Of a stretch of 64,000 nucleotides of DNA, positions 23,178 to 34,055 are shown piece after piece. This stretch comes from Paratinospora sagittata. Lineage: Eukaryota > Streptophyta > Magnoliopsida > Ranunculales > Menispermaceae. Position numbers and translations under genes: made by a program. The stretch lies in the NCBI GenBank assembly GCA_035771175.1, contig CM069610.1, positions 22,224,501 to 22,288,500 on the forward strand, in the 5' to 3' direction. The notes under the pieces are model-generated. The model did no database searches. It was given only the letters and a program-made list of their open reading frames with translations, and was not told the DNA's origin. Position 1 is the first letter of the stretch. Each line of letters starts with the position of its first letter.

Positions 23178-23959
23178 TATCGATTTTAGAGGATATGCTT
23201 CGAGCTTGTGTCCTTGAGTCCAGTGGTAACTGGGAGGAGTACATACATCTGTGTGAGTTCGTGTACAACAACAGCTATCAGTCCAGTATTGGCATGGCTC
23301 CTTTTGAGGCATTGTATGGTCGACCCTGTAGATCTCCGATCTGTTGGACGGAGGTAGGGGATGTTGCGGTGATGGGACCAGAGTTTGTACAAGAACACAC
23401 AGAAAAGATTAAGAGGATCAAACATAATATGAAAGTAGCCCAAGACAGGCAGAAGAGTTACACTGATGCCAAGCGGAAGACCGTAAAGTTCGAGGTGGGT
23501 GACCAAGTTTTATTGAAGGTCTCACCTCAGAAGGGCCAAACTAGATTTGGGATAAAAGGCAAGCTCGCTCCGGGATTTATTGGGTCGTTCGAGGTTTTAG
23601 AACGAATTGGCCCCGTCGCTTACCGATTAGCCTTGCCACCTCAGTTAGCAGCAGTCCACAATGTCTTTCATATGTCAATGTTGAGAGTGTACAAGAGTGA
23701 TTTTGATCACGTCTTGGACTGGAGGAACATTGAACTGAGGCAGGATGAGACTTATGATGAGGAACCTATTTAGATACTTGACCGGAAGGTCCAGAGGTTA
23801 CGTAACCGCGAGATTCCGATGGTTAAGGTGAGATGGCAGTTCCATGGCGAGGAACAGGTTACTTGGGAGCGTGAGGACTACATGATGGAGCACTTTGCCG
23901 AGTTCATGGGCTTAGGTAATTTCTTAACCTTAAAACTTCGAGGACGAAGTTCATTCTAA
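23174..23959 (+). pseudogene. pol: Integrase C-terminal region and chromodomain-like tail
   Basis: The frame carries [34 protein letters not shown], the GPY/F-type region (GDQVLLKVSPQKGQ, KLAPGFIGSFEVLERIGPVA) and FHMSMLR. A TAG at 23771-23773 interrupts where a sister copy in this window (36420-37100) has Gln in PIQILDR. The tail VRWQFHGEEQVTWERED resembles the chromodomain end of chromoviruses, which targets insertion to marked chromatin. A TAA at 23957 ends it, 11 bases before LTR E. Confidence 0.9.
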
Positions 23960-23970
23960 GGTGGGTGTGA
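23960..23970 (+). promoter_or_regulatory. Polypurine tract of the Tekay-like element
   Basis: The G-rich run GGTGGGTGTGA sits directly before the LTR E start TGTGACGCC. Its place marks it as the plus-strand primer site, although it has several T residues. Confidence 0.55.
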
Positions 23971-26900
23971 TGTGACGCCCCAAAAATTATTTCATCTAGC
24001 CCATAACTAAATTGCATTTTGCCCAAATTCTATGTGTTGCCTTGATATGTTTGGTGTTTGTTTGATGGTTGTTTAATTTTTGTATAGTTGATGCTTGATA
24101 ATGTATATAAATATGAGTATCATAAATTGTATATGGGTCATGTTAAATTAAAGTATAATGCATATGTTATTATTTATGCATGGGCCCATTAAACCATGAA
24201 TTGATATGAGTTAGGATTGATTGAATAAAATGATAAATGAGAATGGAAATTTGGTGTATTAAATGGATTGACATTTAAAATACATGGAAGCATGAGATTG
24301 GTTAAAGTACATGTGGTTGGTATGGGTAGTATGAGACCAACACATGTGAAGGTTGGTGCATGAAAGTGGACAAGTGTCCCATGCCCACTTCTCTTCTTCA
24401 AGGAAGTGCTAGAATGAGTGGAGGGAATCAAGGAGAGAATCAAGGAGAGAATCAAGGAAGTGCTAGAAAGAGGTGAGTGGAGAGAAAGGAAAAAAAATAA
24501 AAGAAAAGAAGAGAAAGGAAAGAAGAAGAGAAAGAAAGAGGGAGTTGCAGGAGGAAGATCTCTGCGATGTTTTCATCAAAGAGCTGGATTTTTGGGATAT
24601 ATGGTCAGATTGAGCTCAAAATTTGTCAGCAAGTTTGTAGCTTATGGTTATTCATTCTGGTCGGTGGAGATCTTGATCAGAGGTTTCGTCTAAGAGATCT
24701 AACCTCTCAAACAAAGCAGGTCGGAAAGTCTGTATTTCTCGCGCCGTTTCGCTCAAACTTCTAGATCTCCTTAATCTACCGTTGGATGGATATAAAATTT
24801 GGTTATGTAGTGTACAACTGATATTTCTGCATTCAGAACGGTGGAGATCTTGATTACTGGTTTCGTCTGAGAGATCTAACCTCTCAAACAAAGCTAGTCG
24901 GAAAGTCTGGATTTCTCTTGCCATTTCGCTCAAACTTTGAGATCTCCTCAATCTACCGTTGGATGGACATAAAACTTGGGTATGTAGTGTAAAAGGGATA
25001 GTACTGCATTCGGAACGGTGGAGATCTTGATTAGAGGTTTCTTCTGAGAGATCTAACCTCTCAAGCAAAGCGGGTCAGAAAGTCTGGATTTCTCATGCCG
25101 TTTCGCTTAAACTTGTAGATCTCCTCAATCTATCGTGGGATAGAAATACAATTTGGGTATGTAGTGTACAACTGATATTTCTGCATTCGGAACGGTGGAG
25201 ATCATGATTAAAGGTTTCTTCGGAGATATCTATCCTCTCAAACAATGCTGGTCGGAAAGTCTGGATTTCTCGTGCCATTTCGCTCAGACTTGTAGAACTC
25301 CTCAATCTACCGTTGGATGGATATCAAATTTGGGTATGTAGTTTATAACTGATATTTCTGTATTCTGAAAGGTGAAGATGTTTATACGTTTTGTATTTTG
25401 TGTGATATAGTCATTTGAGTTTGAGTATTTGCAGCAGGAAAGGAGAAATTGTCTGATTAGAGACTTGTTCATCAAAGATACTTATCATTTCGGTCCACCT
25501 TTGGATTGGGCTGATATTTGGACAGAAGGTTTGTTTCTACAAATAATTAAATCTGTACGGTTGATTTTGTGATTAATATTTCTGTTGGTAGATTGATACA
25601 TTTGAACATAATATTAAATGAAGAATTGGCAGGGTTGCTTGTATTAGACCCAAATTTAGAATATGAACTTAGACCTTTCCAAATAGCTTGCATGTCAACT
25701 ATGTTGACCTAGTTTCCATTGTTGATGAACCCATAATGCAAAATCAGTGATATACATGGCTGAACATGGTGACCTAGTGTAAATCGACAATATGGCCTTA
25801 GTATGGAGAATTTCATATTTTAGGGCTTTTGACGCTTTTGGCCTAAAATCATTGAATTGATGCAACTTATGTTTAATTAAGCATGATTAGGGTTGATTAT
25901 GCTACTGATTTCGTGGTTGTGACCATATCATGGGTTAGGCCTACTTGTGATCAAGTGACCCAATTTGGGCATGTTTATGCCTAAGGAATTGAAAATTAGT
26001 ATTTTTGATTAATAGAATGGTTTTTGAATGAGAACTATGCATTAGAGGCCTAAGTCATGTGATTTGTGTTGAATGATGGGATTATATGGGATTTAGGCCT
26101 ATTGTTTATATGTGGGCTGATTTAGGGTTGATGTGTAATGTCTATGTGATTGAGCATAGAAATTGATGTATGGTAGGATATTGATGTATGTTTCAGGATC
26201 TTGATTGGGTTGATTCGGTTTGGTGGTCGTGTGTGGTTAAATACTCTCGCGAGGCTTGGTTGTGAGTAGACTTCATTTATGATTATATCTTTTATGTCAT
26301 CATATCACTTATATATATTGTATGTTGAAAGCATGAATATTTTCTAATGTTTTGAATGATGCATTGATTTGAGAAAACCTTATGACTTTGGTTAGGCCCA
26401 TCTATCTGGCTAATAGGGGGACTTAACCTTGTCATAGGAGGGTTTTAGGAAAGGAAATGATTGGGGTCAACGGTACGGTGAAATAGACGTGCACTAGTAA
26501 GCTTAAATAAACATGATTGGGGTCAACGTACGGTGAAATAGACGTGCACTAATAACCCAATGCATGTGGAATGTGGATCCAAATTGATAAGCTTTTACTT
26601 GCATCGAACTTATTATAAATGCTTGATATCTATATGTTATGAGCTTTTAATCATGCTACACATTGACATGCATACATGATATTTATTGATGAGTATTGAT
26701 AGCATATTTGAATTCTATTCACTGGGCACCGTTGGCTCACCCTCATTTTCCTCTTTCAGGTCCTTCTGTCCCGAATAAGGGCAAGGGAGTAGTTATATCT
26801 TGAGGGCCTTGCCTGCGAGAGAATCCAAGGCCTCGATGTGAGTTGAGAGGCATTTTGATTGAACTGTGTTTTAAATTATGAAGTATTATATTTTGGATTA

Positions 26901-27279
26901 TGTAATTATAATACTTACCACATTGTAGTATGGGTGAGTTGGGACTTGTTAGATAGACCATGTGGGCAAATGACGATTTTTATTTGTACCCACAATTTTG
27001 GACTTTATGTGTATGTCAATTTTAATGGACTGTAGGGATTATGATTTTATTTATGGTTCATTTTTATGGATTATCTCTTGTCTTGGATGATTAATACGGT
27101 GGGTAGTTTTGTTTAGTACCTTTTGATATTATGTCGTTGTTTGAGATAAGGCTCGTAGGGTCTCAACCACCTCACGGGAGTTGAGGAGTGGTCGGAGATG
27201 CCTGCGCCGGGCGTCCCGCCCCGGCATTCCGCATGCCATTCCCTGCTGGGTTGGTGGTCAGGGGCGCGGGGTCGCCACA
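23971..27279 (+). mobile_element. 3' LTR 'E' of the Tekay-like element
   Basis: This 3309-bp LTR shares both ends with LTR D. It has four 177-bp units instead of six and keeps the 249-bp block (25672-25920) missing from D. The exon-like stretch is at 26197-26261 with GTGAGT at 26262-26267, and the acceptor TTTCAG ends at 26759. The 56-bp duplication begins at 26458 and 26514. Confidence 0.92.
24663..25370. repeat. 177-bp tandem repeat array, four units
   Basis: Anchor starts lie at 24663, 24840, 25017 and 25194, with a diverged copy at 25371; every spacing is 177 bp. Units match the array in LTR D. Confidence 0.97.
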
Positions 27280-27284
27280 CTAAC

Positions 27285-29884
27285 CATAAATACAAACATG
27301 AATTCAATAGACTGGTATAGTTTATTTTTGGAATAATCACTATGGATAGTCTGAGAATGATAAGGATCTAGAATAAATTTTGGGATCCTCTACGGCATGC
27401 TTGCTAATTGTTGGGTTATAAATATATGCACAAGTTGTGAGGCAGCCTATAAATTTTGGGTCAGCCAAAGCTGCAGTGAAATTGTTAACCCCAGCAATAT
27501 TAGTGATATAGCTTGTATCGCCATTTGAAACAGAGTCATCAACACCAGTGTTAGGTAAAAGGAGAACTACGTAATGTAAGGAAATGTTGGGGCAAGAACA
27601 TGCAATTCAAGATAAGCGAAACATTGAGTAAGGTTGAGATTTTGGCAGTATTAGGGACTCTAATTTTGTTAGTACCTGACCCAATAAAAATGGGAAAAAG
27701 GGAAGTGATGTTAACGAATTATGAAAATCAGAAGTGGTTTCCATTGCCTGAGTAGGAGTCACAAACTGAGTAAATTGTATCTCGACCTATGATTGTCTAT
27801 TATCAATCTGAAAAAAAAGAGACACGAGATGTGTTAATCTCCAGTTAGTAGATATGGAAAGCCCCAATATTTTTATTAATGTGACTCCACCAGATTTTAG
27901 AGAATAAATTAAAGTAAATACAATACCAGATCCAAAGATGAGTAAGACGTTGATAATAGGTATGATCAACATTTTGTTATTGTGTATGTTCTGATGTATT
28001 GTTGGATCTACCTGGTCCTTTATCTCTGGTGATATGGTAGACAGATTGTATTACTTTCTGTTATAATAGTGCATCATTGATTGTGAGTATGCCTACAGGA
28101 GAAAGAATCTACCATGATATGGTTAGCAAATAATATGTGGAATAAATATGAGGGTCATCAAGTACTTATAGACTTTAAAATATGAAATTTTTTGGAATTG
28201 GATGCTTTGTTGGGTATGATTGGCTGGACACCTCTAATTCAATGTGGAGCGTCTATCCGAAAAGAAGTAATATTCTGAATAAATGGAAAATTCTCATTTT
28301 GAATCTCGAGGAATTTGTATCCTCAAAATCTTCTATCTAAGATAAGATAGTTATTGACGAGGAAGTGGAAAATATGGCTAGTACAAAGCCATTGAGAGTA
28401 ACGTAATAAGGCATGCAGTTGATTAAAATTCCTGTGGTGAGCTGGTATATTGGAGTCTTATCTGATGAATTATTAAACTTGCTACCTGGATAGGAGATTG
28501 ATAGCATATAAAACTGATGCCAAGCACCTGAGAAATTGTGAGGATTGATGGTGTAGGTAAATGTGTTAATGAGCAAAAGATTTATTATCTTTGATATGTC
28601 ACCTTGGAGAACATTTGTGATAAGATGAAAAGAAGGTATAGTGAAATATGTTTAAGTATGAATTACTATTAACTGAGCAGGATAACAATAAATAATGAAT
28701 ATCCTTTACCATGGATAGATGGTCAAATTCGATTAACTAAATGGAGCCAAATTTTTTTTAAGATCATTTTGAGATCTAGGCACGATCAGTTAAGAATTCG
28801 AGAAAATGACGTAATGCACACTATTTTAAGACAAGATATGGATATTATGAAATTTTGCTAACCTTGATTAATGTGTCAATCACGTTTATAGGATTGATGC
28901 AGTGGGTATATGAACCATATCTTGATTATCACATAGTCTTCGATGAAAATATATGTAATTGTCCCAAGAAATGAGAGGAACATGAATAGCACCTCGGAAT
29001 TATCTTGTAGTCATTGAGAGAGCACCGATTGAGTGCCAAGCTCGGTGAATATGAGTTTTGAATATATTTCAGATGAGAATTTTTGGATCACGTGACTAGT
29101 TTAAATAGTATCTTTAAGGATGCTGGGCAAGTCAAAGTAATCATAGTACTATTAAAACTGATTTCAATAATGGAAATCAAAAGTTCTCTAGTATTAGTTG
29201 TATGTTATAGAAAGTGCGTGGAAAGATCCTTGAAGCTATATGTTCCACTCACGAAACTAAACTAGACGAATGTTATATAATGTGTGGATCGTTGTGCATG
29301 GGAAAGATCTCACAGTATTAAATGTTATTACTATTTCCAGAACCTGGAAGTAATTGTGATTGATGAATATCACGTCTAGATATGGGTTGTGCATTGACAC
29401 AAAAGGATAGGTTAATTACTTGTGTGTCCAGATATTTGGCAGTGCACAAGAATAACTATCCTGAGAGTGAATAAAAAATTAGTTGGTAGTTAATAATGAG
29501 AGCATTGCCTCTATAATAAAAGAAAATGTCACATTATCTTCAGATTTTAAGAGTCTGAAGTAATTATTTGAACGAAAAGAAACTGAATATGAGGTAATAA
29601 ATGTGGCAAGAATTCCCGAAGGATTTGATTTTATATCGAATTATTATCCTGGGAAAGGCCAATATGTTGCTGAGGCATTGAGCAGGAAACAGGCTGAAAC
29701 TGGAGTAGTCACTATCAGTTAGCCATAAATGGAGATTATTTGTGAGAGTTACAGTTATGAGTGTACTCTCTATTACTCCATGTGTTGATATTTGTGCTCG
29801 GATGCATGTTCAGCTGATCGATACTCATATTCAGAGAGTAAGATTTATGATGAGACGAGTATAATATCAGTATGAAAGATTATG
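27285..29884 (+). pseudogene. pol: Strongly decayed gypsy protease-RT-RNase H of the composite element
   Basis: No long open frame survives, but fragments in family order can be followed: protease-like GERIYHDM and LLGMIGW (about 28105-28215), the pre-RT YPG..DREIEF-type region (28440-28500), RT NNEYPLPWIDG (about 28695), FLDHVTSLNSIFKDAGQVKV (29078-29140), and RNase H GCVLTQKDRLITCVSRYLAV (29385-29445) with YYPGK and EALSRK (29640-29690). The piece ends around YERLCV at 29884, where LTR B begins. The first ~85 integrase codons expected next are missing even beyond LTR B. Confidence 0.75.
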
Positions 29885-32628
29885 TGTAACACCCCGTAGT
29901 TTTAATTTAAATTCATACGTTGAATTATGCGTATATCGAGATATATAATACACATATTTTATGTAGGAGCCAAATATACGCGTGTATGATTAGTAAATAA
30001 ATAAAATTATGAAATGAAGATTATACATAGGGGATCATCCTATATGAGTGCTTACAATTTAAAAAAATGAAGTTGAATTAAATTGATTAATTAATGGGGT
30101 TGAAAATATGTGAATTGGAGTATGATGTAATGCATTAATGAATAGTATGATTGAATGAATGAAAGTTAAATGTTAAAATGGGGAAGTTGCTTTACTAAGT
30201 TAGATGAGGTGCATTGGATCATTGAATAGTTGCTTTATTAAGTTAGTTGCTTTATTAAGTTATATATGATTTCTACTCTCAACCTCTCACCAACGTCCAA
30301 AAACAAAAACAATAAAAAAAAACATAAAAAGGAGAAAGAAGTTGCTGGAACGAAAAAGAGAAAAAGAAGAGAGAGATAGAAGAACGTCCAGACGAACGAA
30401 AGAAAGAGAAGAAAGAAAAAGGAAACGATGGATTCACAGCCAAATCTAACGTGCCGGTAAGCTATTCTTGCTATTTTACGTCGTGAAATTGATCTTCAAC
30501 TAGTGTATGACGATTCTAGCGGAGTAATTTTTTCTGTGGGAGCCATTTTACGGCGTTTGCAAAAATTGGGATTTGGACCCAACGCGAATGAAAATCCTCT
30601 AGGAAGGTTGGAAAACACTTCCTAGGCTGTAGGAACGTTAAATATATGGTTAGATTGAATTTATGTGTTCATTTGGAATTTTTACAGCCATTGGAAGTTT
30701 GTTAGAAGTTAGAGTTTAGATTGAAAACCTTTTAAATCATTTAAAACACAATGAAACTCCAGTTGAAGGCTATAGAATGGTAGAATGAACTGTTGCGAGT
30801 CCATCGATGCTAATTTCATGATTTTTGGTGACCGTTTTACAATTTTAGTAAAAATTTACATGTTTACAATGAATAGTGATGTGAATAGTACTATGATCAT
30901 ATCCAGTGAATAAAATGGAATTAGAATCCAATGAAACTCCGGTTTGAGATCATAGAATCGTAGAGAATTGAATTCTAGATGTTTTGATGTTAAGATCATG
31001 ATTTTTGAATATGATTTGATATTTTTAGTAACTAAATATATGATTTTTGTGAGTAAAATTCACTGTCGTGACCTTCGCAAACGGGTAAAACCTCAATAAA
31101 ATACCTGTTGAAGGTAGTAGAATGATAGAATGACGGATTTTACACGTGTCGATGTGGACAGAATAATTTTAGGAATGTTCTAGATTTTTAATAAAATTGA
31201 TATATGTTCCAGTAGAAAAATAAACTGAGAATTAGTGAAAATATGAATTGGAACTCTATTTTCATTATTTTTTCTTGTGGAACTATCTAGATTGACCACG
31301 GAGACGAGATAGTAGTTTCTTCAACTGCTTATGAGTCCTAAATGGAGTTGGAATCTAAATTCACAGAATGTGTATAATATTTTTAAGGTTATTCTTTATT
31401 ATGGGTGATTTGAAGTGAGTTGAGAAATTAAATATGTAAATAGATATGAATAAATGAAATTGAATTATGGAGTGATTGTGACAGGTTAAGTTAGTTGGAT
31501 TTATGGATTTAAATTGGAGCTACACTCGAAAGCGACGGGGACGGTATTTAAGTTGAAAAGTCATGTACTGTGAGTATATTTTCTTGGTTTTGGTTGTTGT
31601 ATGACATTTTATTTATATGAAATGTTTAATTGTAAACATGTTATATACGTACATGCATTGTATTTTATTGATCATTCAAAATGATTTTGGCATTTAGAGT
31701 ATGCGAGACGTGCGAAGGCAGATCGCATATGTTGTCATTTCGTTAGGAATTAGACCCGGATGAGTGTTATGCGTAACCTTATTGCCAGTAGGCCTGTCCT
31801 AACAAGGATTGAAGATCCTTGAAATGACTGTAAATTGGGTAATGAGAGGCTGGGGCTACCTTGTAACGGCCATAAAAGGGTTAGACCCGTTCTCTTGCCT
31901 TGAAGGAGGGAGATTGTGGATTTTGTGGAAAAAAAAGAATGCATTGTTTTCTTGAAAACCCATGAAATTTATGTTGTTGTCATGTATGATATATTCGTTG
32001 AATGATGCATGTGTTTAATACTTGTTTGAAATGATTTTAAATGTCATATTTTTCTAAATGCATATAATTGTCATATCAAGAAATATATTCACTAAGCTGT
32101 TGATTGCTTACTCAATTTCCTCCAATATTTCAGGTATTGAGTTGAAGGGAAAAGGAAAAATTCGTGAGTGATAATCACGTGAGCCTTCGTCTGGTATGTG
32201 TATGTATGCTTGGAGGAAATAGGTTATATTTTTGTTATTTTGATATGTATAATTATCACATACAATATATACAATATCACCTAGATGGGTTGTGTGGTAA
32301 TATTATATAATGCTTGGGATGATGAAATGAGATGATCATAAATATTTATCAGGTGAGAATTTAATTTGTGGAATGAATGGAATGAATGTGAGTGGAATGA
32401 TTATCTATATATATATATATTTGATTTGATTTGATTTGTGGTATATCAGGAAAAAAATATCAATTGTTCATTTTATGGGGAGGTGCTGTCAAAATTTATG
32501 GAAATTTTGGGAATTATTGTGAATGTATGTTGAGGCTGACAGTGTATTGTATACTGTATATGGGTATGTACAGTGTATAGTACACTGTGCCGGTCATGAC
32601 GTCAGCCTACGTCAGTGGCGTCATGACA
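29885..32628 (+). mobile_element. Extra gypsy LTR 'B' inside the composite
   Basis: This 2744-bp LTR starts TGTAACACCCCG and ends GTCATGACA, and is related to but clearly diverged from A and C. It has donor-like GTAAGC at 30457-30462, an exon-like stretch at 31485-31569 followed by GTGAGT at 31570-31575, and an acceptor TTTCAG ending at 32133. There is no primer site after it, so it is a solo LTR or a partial element. TTATG precedes it (29880-29884), but the matching TTATG lies only after the hairpin element (33085-33089), not at its own end. Confidence 0.85.
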
Positions 32629-32748
32629 ATATACATAAGGCCTTTTTGTCACACCCGAGTACACAACACACCGCAATGTTTAGTACCCCCGGGATGTGAT
32701 GGGTACCTCTTACCGAGCGTACCCCAGCCATTATATACCACATAATAT

Positions 32749-32982
32749 TGTCACATCCCAGTACACAGCACACCGCAGTGTCTAGTACCCCCGGGATGTG
32801 ATGGGCACCTCACTGAACCATTGGCTCAGTGGTTACTCAGATTACGAAATCAAACTTTATAAGGAGGTTGTGAGTTCGAATCTGGGGGAGGCCCCGTACA
32901 ATTCATAAAATGAATGAATAGTATGGACTAATGATCCCGGGGGTACTAGACACTGCGGTGTACTGTGTACTGGGATGTGACA
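32749..32982. mobile_element. Inner MITE-like element carrying a tRNA-like promoter
   Basis: It starts TGTCACATCCC and ends GGGATGTGACA, with about 45-bp inverted ends nearly identical to the outer element's ends. It interrupts the outer palindrome, with ATAT on both sides (32745-32748 and 32983-32986) as a possible duplication. The middle (about 32812-32925) is unlike the outer copy and contains A- and B-box motifs. Confidence 0.75.
32822..32882 (+). promoter_or_regulatory. Pol III-type A box and B box (tRNA-derived SINE head)
   Basis: A box TGGCTCAGTGG (32822-32832) and B box GTTCGAATC (32874-32882) both fit the tRNA internal promoter consensus, 41 bases apart. The surroundings do not fold into a tRNA, so a SINE-like 5' region is more likely than a tRNA gene. 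A short tail 'cataaaatgaatgaatag' follows, with no clear poly(A). Confidence 0.7.
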
Positions 32983-33084
32983 ATATTTTGTGGTATGTAA
33001 CGGCTGGGGTACGCTCGGTATGAGGTGCCCATCACATCCCGGGAGTACTAAACACTGCGGTGTGCTGTGTACTGGGGTGTGACA

Positions 33085-34043
33085 TTATGGAATTAGTAAT
33101 ATGGATTGTATTAATTAAAGATGGGATTCAAATGGTATCTTATGGGTTATGGGTAGAAATGATACCATTTGGATAACCATTAGTGGACTGATAAGTCTGC
33201 GTATTCTTCCAATGAACACCAAAATTCTATTGATAGACTGAGCATATAGTATATGTGTGAGATAGAGAGATTTTATGGGAGTACTCAGATATTTGTCATG
33301 TCGGATTAAGTTTCGAAGATTGTGTCGAGATCTGATATATGATGCAGACTCGATTTGGTACTCATCTCCTTCTTAGTGTGATATTTTATTCTCGGACTGG
33401 TTGACAGACTGAGAGAGTTACTTTGATGCTTGTGAGCATGCTTGGGTCTAGTATACTTGAATTTTGGTGAAAGTTGGAAAGAATATTTTATGTGTATAAA
33501 CTTGTGTGTATAAACAACTATTGTAATAGCATAATGATGACACTATAAAGGTTTGATAATAAGCCTCATAGATTGCCAACTTGTTGATTTAAAAGTATGG
33601 AGCTATTGCTATTGGTGCCAGAGGATATTATTAAATACACAAGGTTGGTATATAGGCCTTGAAATTTAGTGTGGCTGACTCAGTTTTGCTAAGGGTCTTG
33701 CCACAGAAAAGCCAAATGAGATTTGAAATGAAAAGAAAGCTCGCTCCGCGATTTGTTGGACCATTAGAAATCCTTTATAGGATAAGTCCATTGGCTTACC
33801 AATTTGCTCTACTGTCACAGTTGATAAGTATCCAGAATAGTTTCTATATATTGATGTTGAGGAAATATCCTTCGGATTCCATATATGTTATGGATATAAC
33901 TCAACGCTAAGTTGGGGAGGATACCACGTATCAAGAAGAGCAAACATGGGAGCGGAACTCTAAAATGCGGGAGCAATTTTTTGGGATTGAGTATCACTTG
34001 AGGAATAGTCCTTGATTATAAATTTCGAGGACGAAATTCCTTA
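33085..34043 (+). pseudogene. pol: Decayed gypsy integrase of the composite element
   Basis: The region resumes in the integrase core (an ITMD-like block near 33100, the IVSDR-like block near 33300, and a region near 33390-33410 corresponding to the family's QTDGQTERV). The best frame is 33659-33910: KLAPRFVGPLEILYRISPLAYQ and MLRKYPSD, the GPY/F-type C-terminal domain. A tail CGAGGACGAAATTCCTTAAG at 34027-34046 is the usual gypsy pol end. The N-terminal zinc domain is absent. Confidence 0.75.
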
Positions 34044-34055
34044 AGTTGGGGAGAT
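34044..34055 (+). promoter_or_regulatory. Polypurine tract of the composite element
   Basis: AGTTGGGGAGAT directly precedes LTR C (TGTAACACC) and is the expected plus-strand primer site. The same tract, on the minus strand, borders LTR G at 36281-36291. Confidence 0.8.

Larger units (their letters stand above)
15590..27279 (+). mobile_element. Full-length Tekay-like chromovirus (Ty3/gypsy), TSD CTAAC
   Basis: This 11,690-bp element has LTRs at 15590-19005 and 23971-27279, a tRNA-Met primer site at 19008, gag-pol at 19209-23959 and a perfect 5-bp duplication CTAAC (15585-15589, 27280-27284). Domain order is gag, protease, RT, RNase H, integrase, chromodomain-like tail, as in chromoviruses. 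The long LTRs and the TWEREDYMMEHF-type tail suggest the Tekay (del) clade. The two LTRs differ by about 2% over the first 640 bp by eye, so the insertion is fairly young. Several stops and frameshifts make it non-autonomous now. Confidence 0.93.
32647..33084. mobile_element. Inverted-repeat (MITE-like) element, outer copy, interrupted by a relative
   Basis: The 438-bp unit starts TGTCACACCC and ends GGGTGTGACA. The first ~100 bp (32647-32748) and the last ~102 bp (32983-33084) are near-perfect reverse complements, including CGAGCGTACCCCAGCC and its partner near the centre. No coding capacity is seen. A related 234-bp copy sits exactly at the centre (32749-32982). No clear target duplication of the outer unit is seen; the flanks are CTTTT and TTATG. 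Confidence 0.8.

Noticed and set aside
16282..25370. Regular repeats as a possible CRISPR-like array
   Set aside because: Units are contiguous without unique spacers, are 177 bp long, and sit in LTRs of a plant retrotransposon.
32812..32900. A functional tRNA gene
   Set aside because: A and B boxes fit, but the flanks do not form acceptor, anticodon and T stems of a tRNA. A SINE-type head is a better reading.
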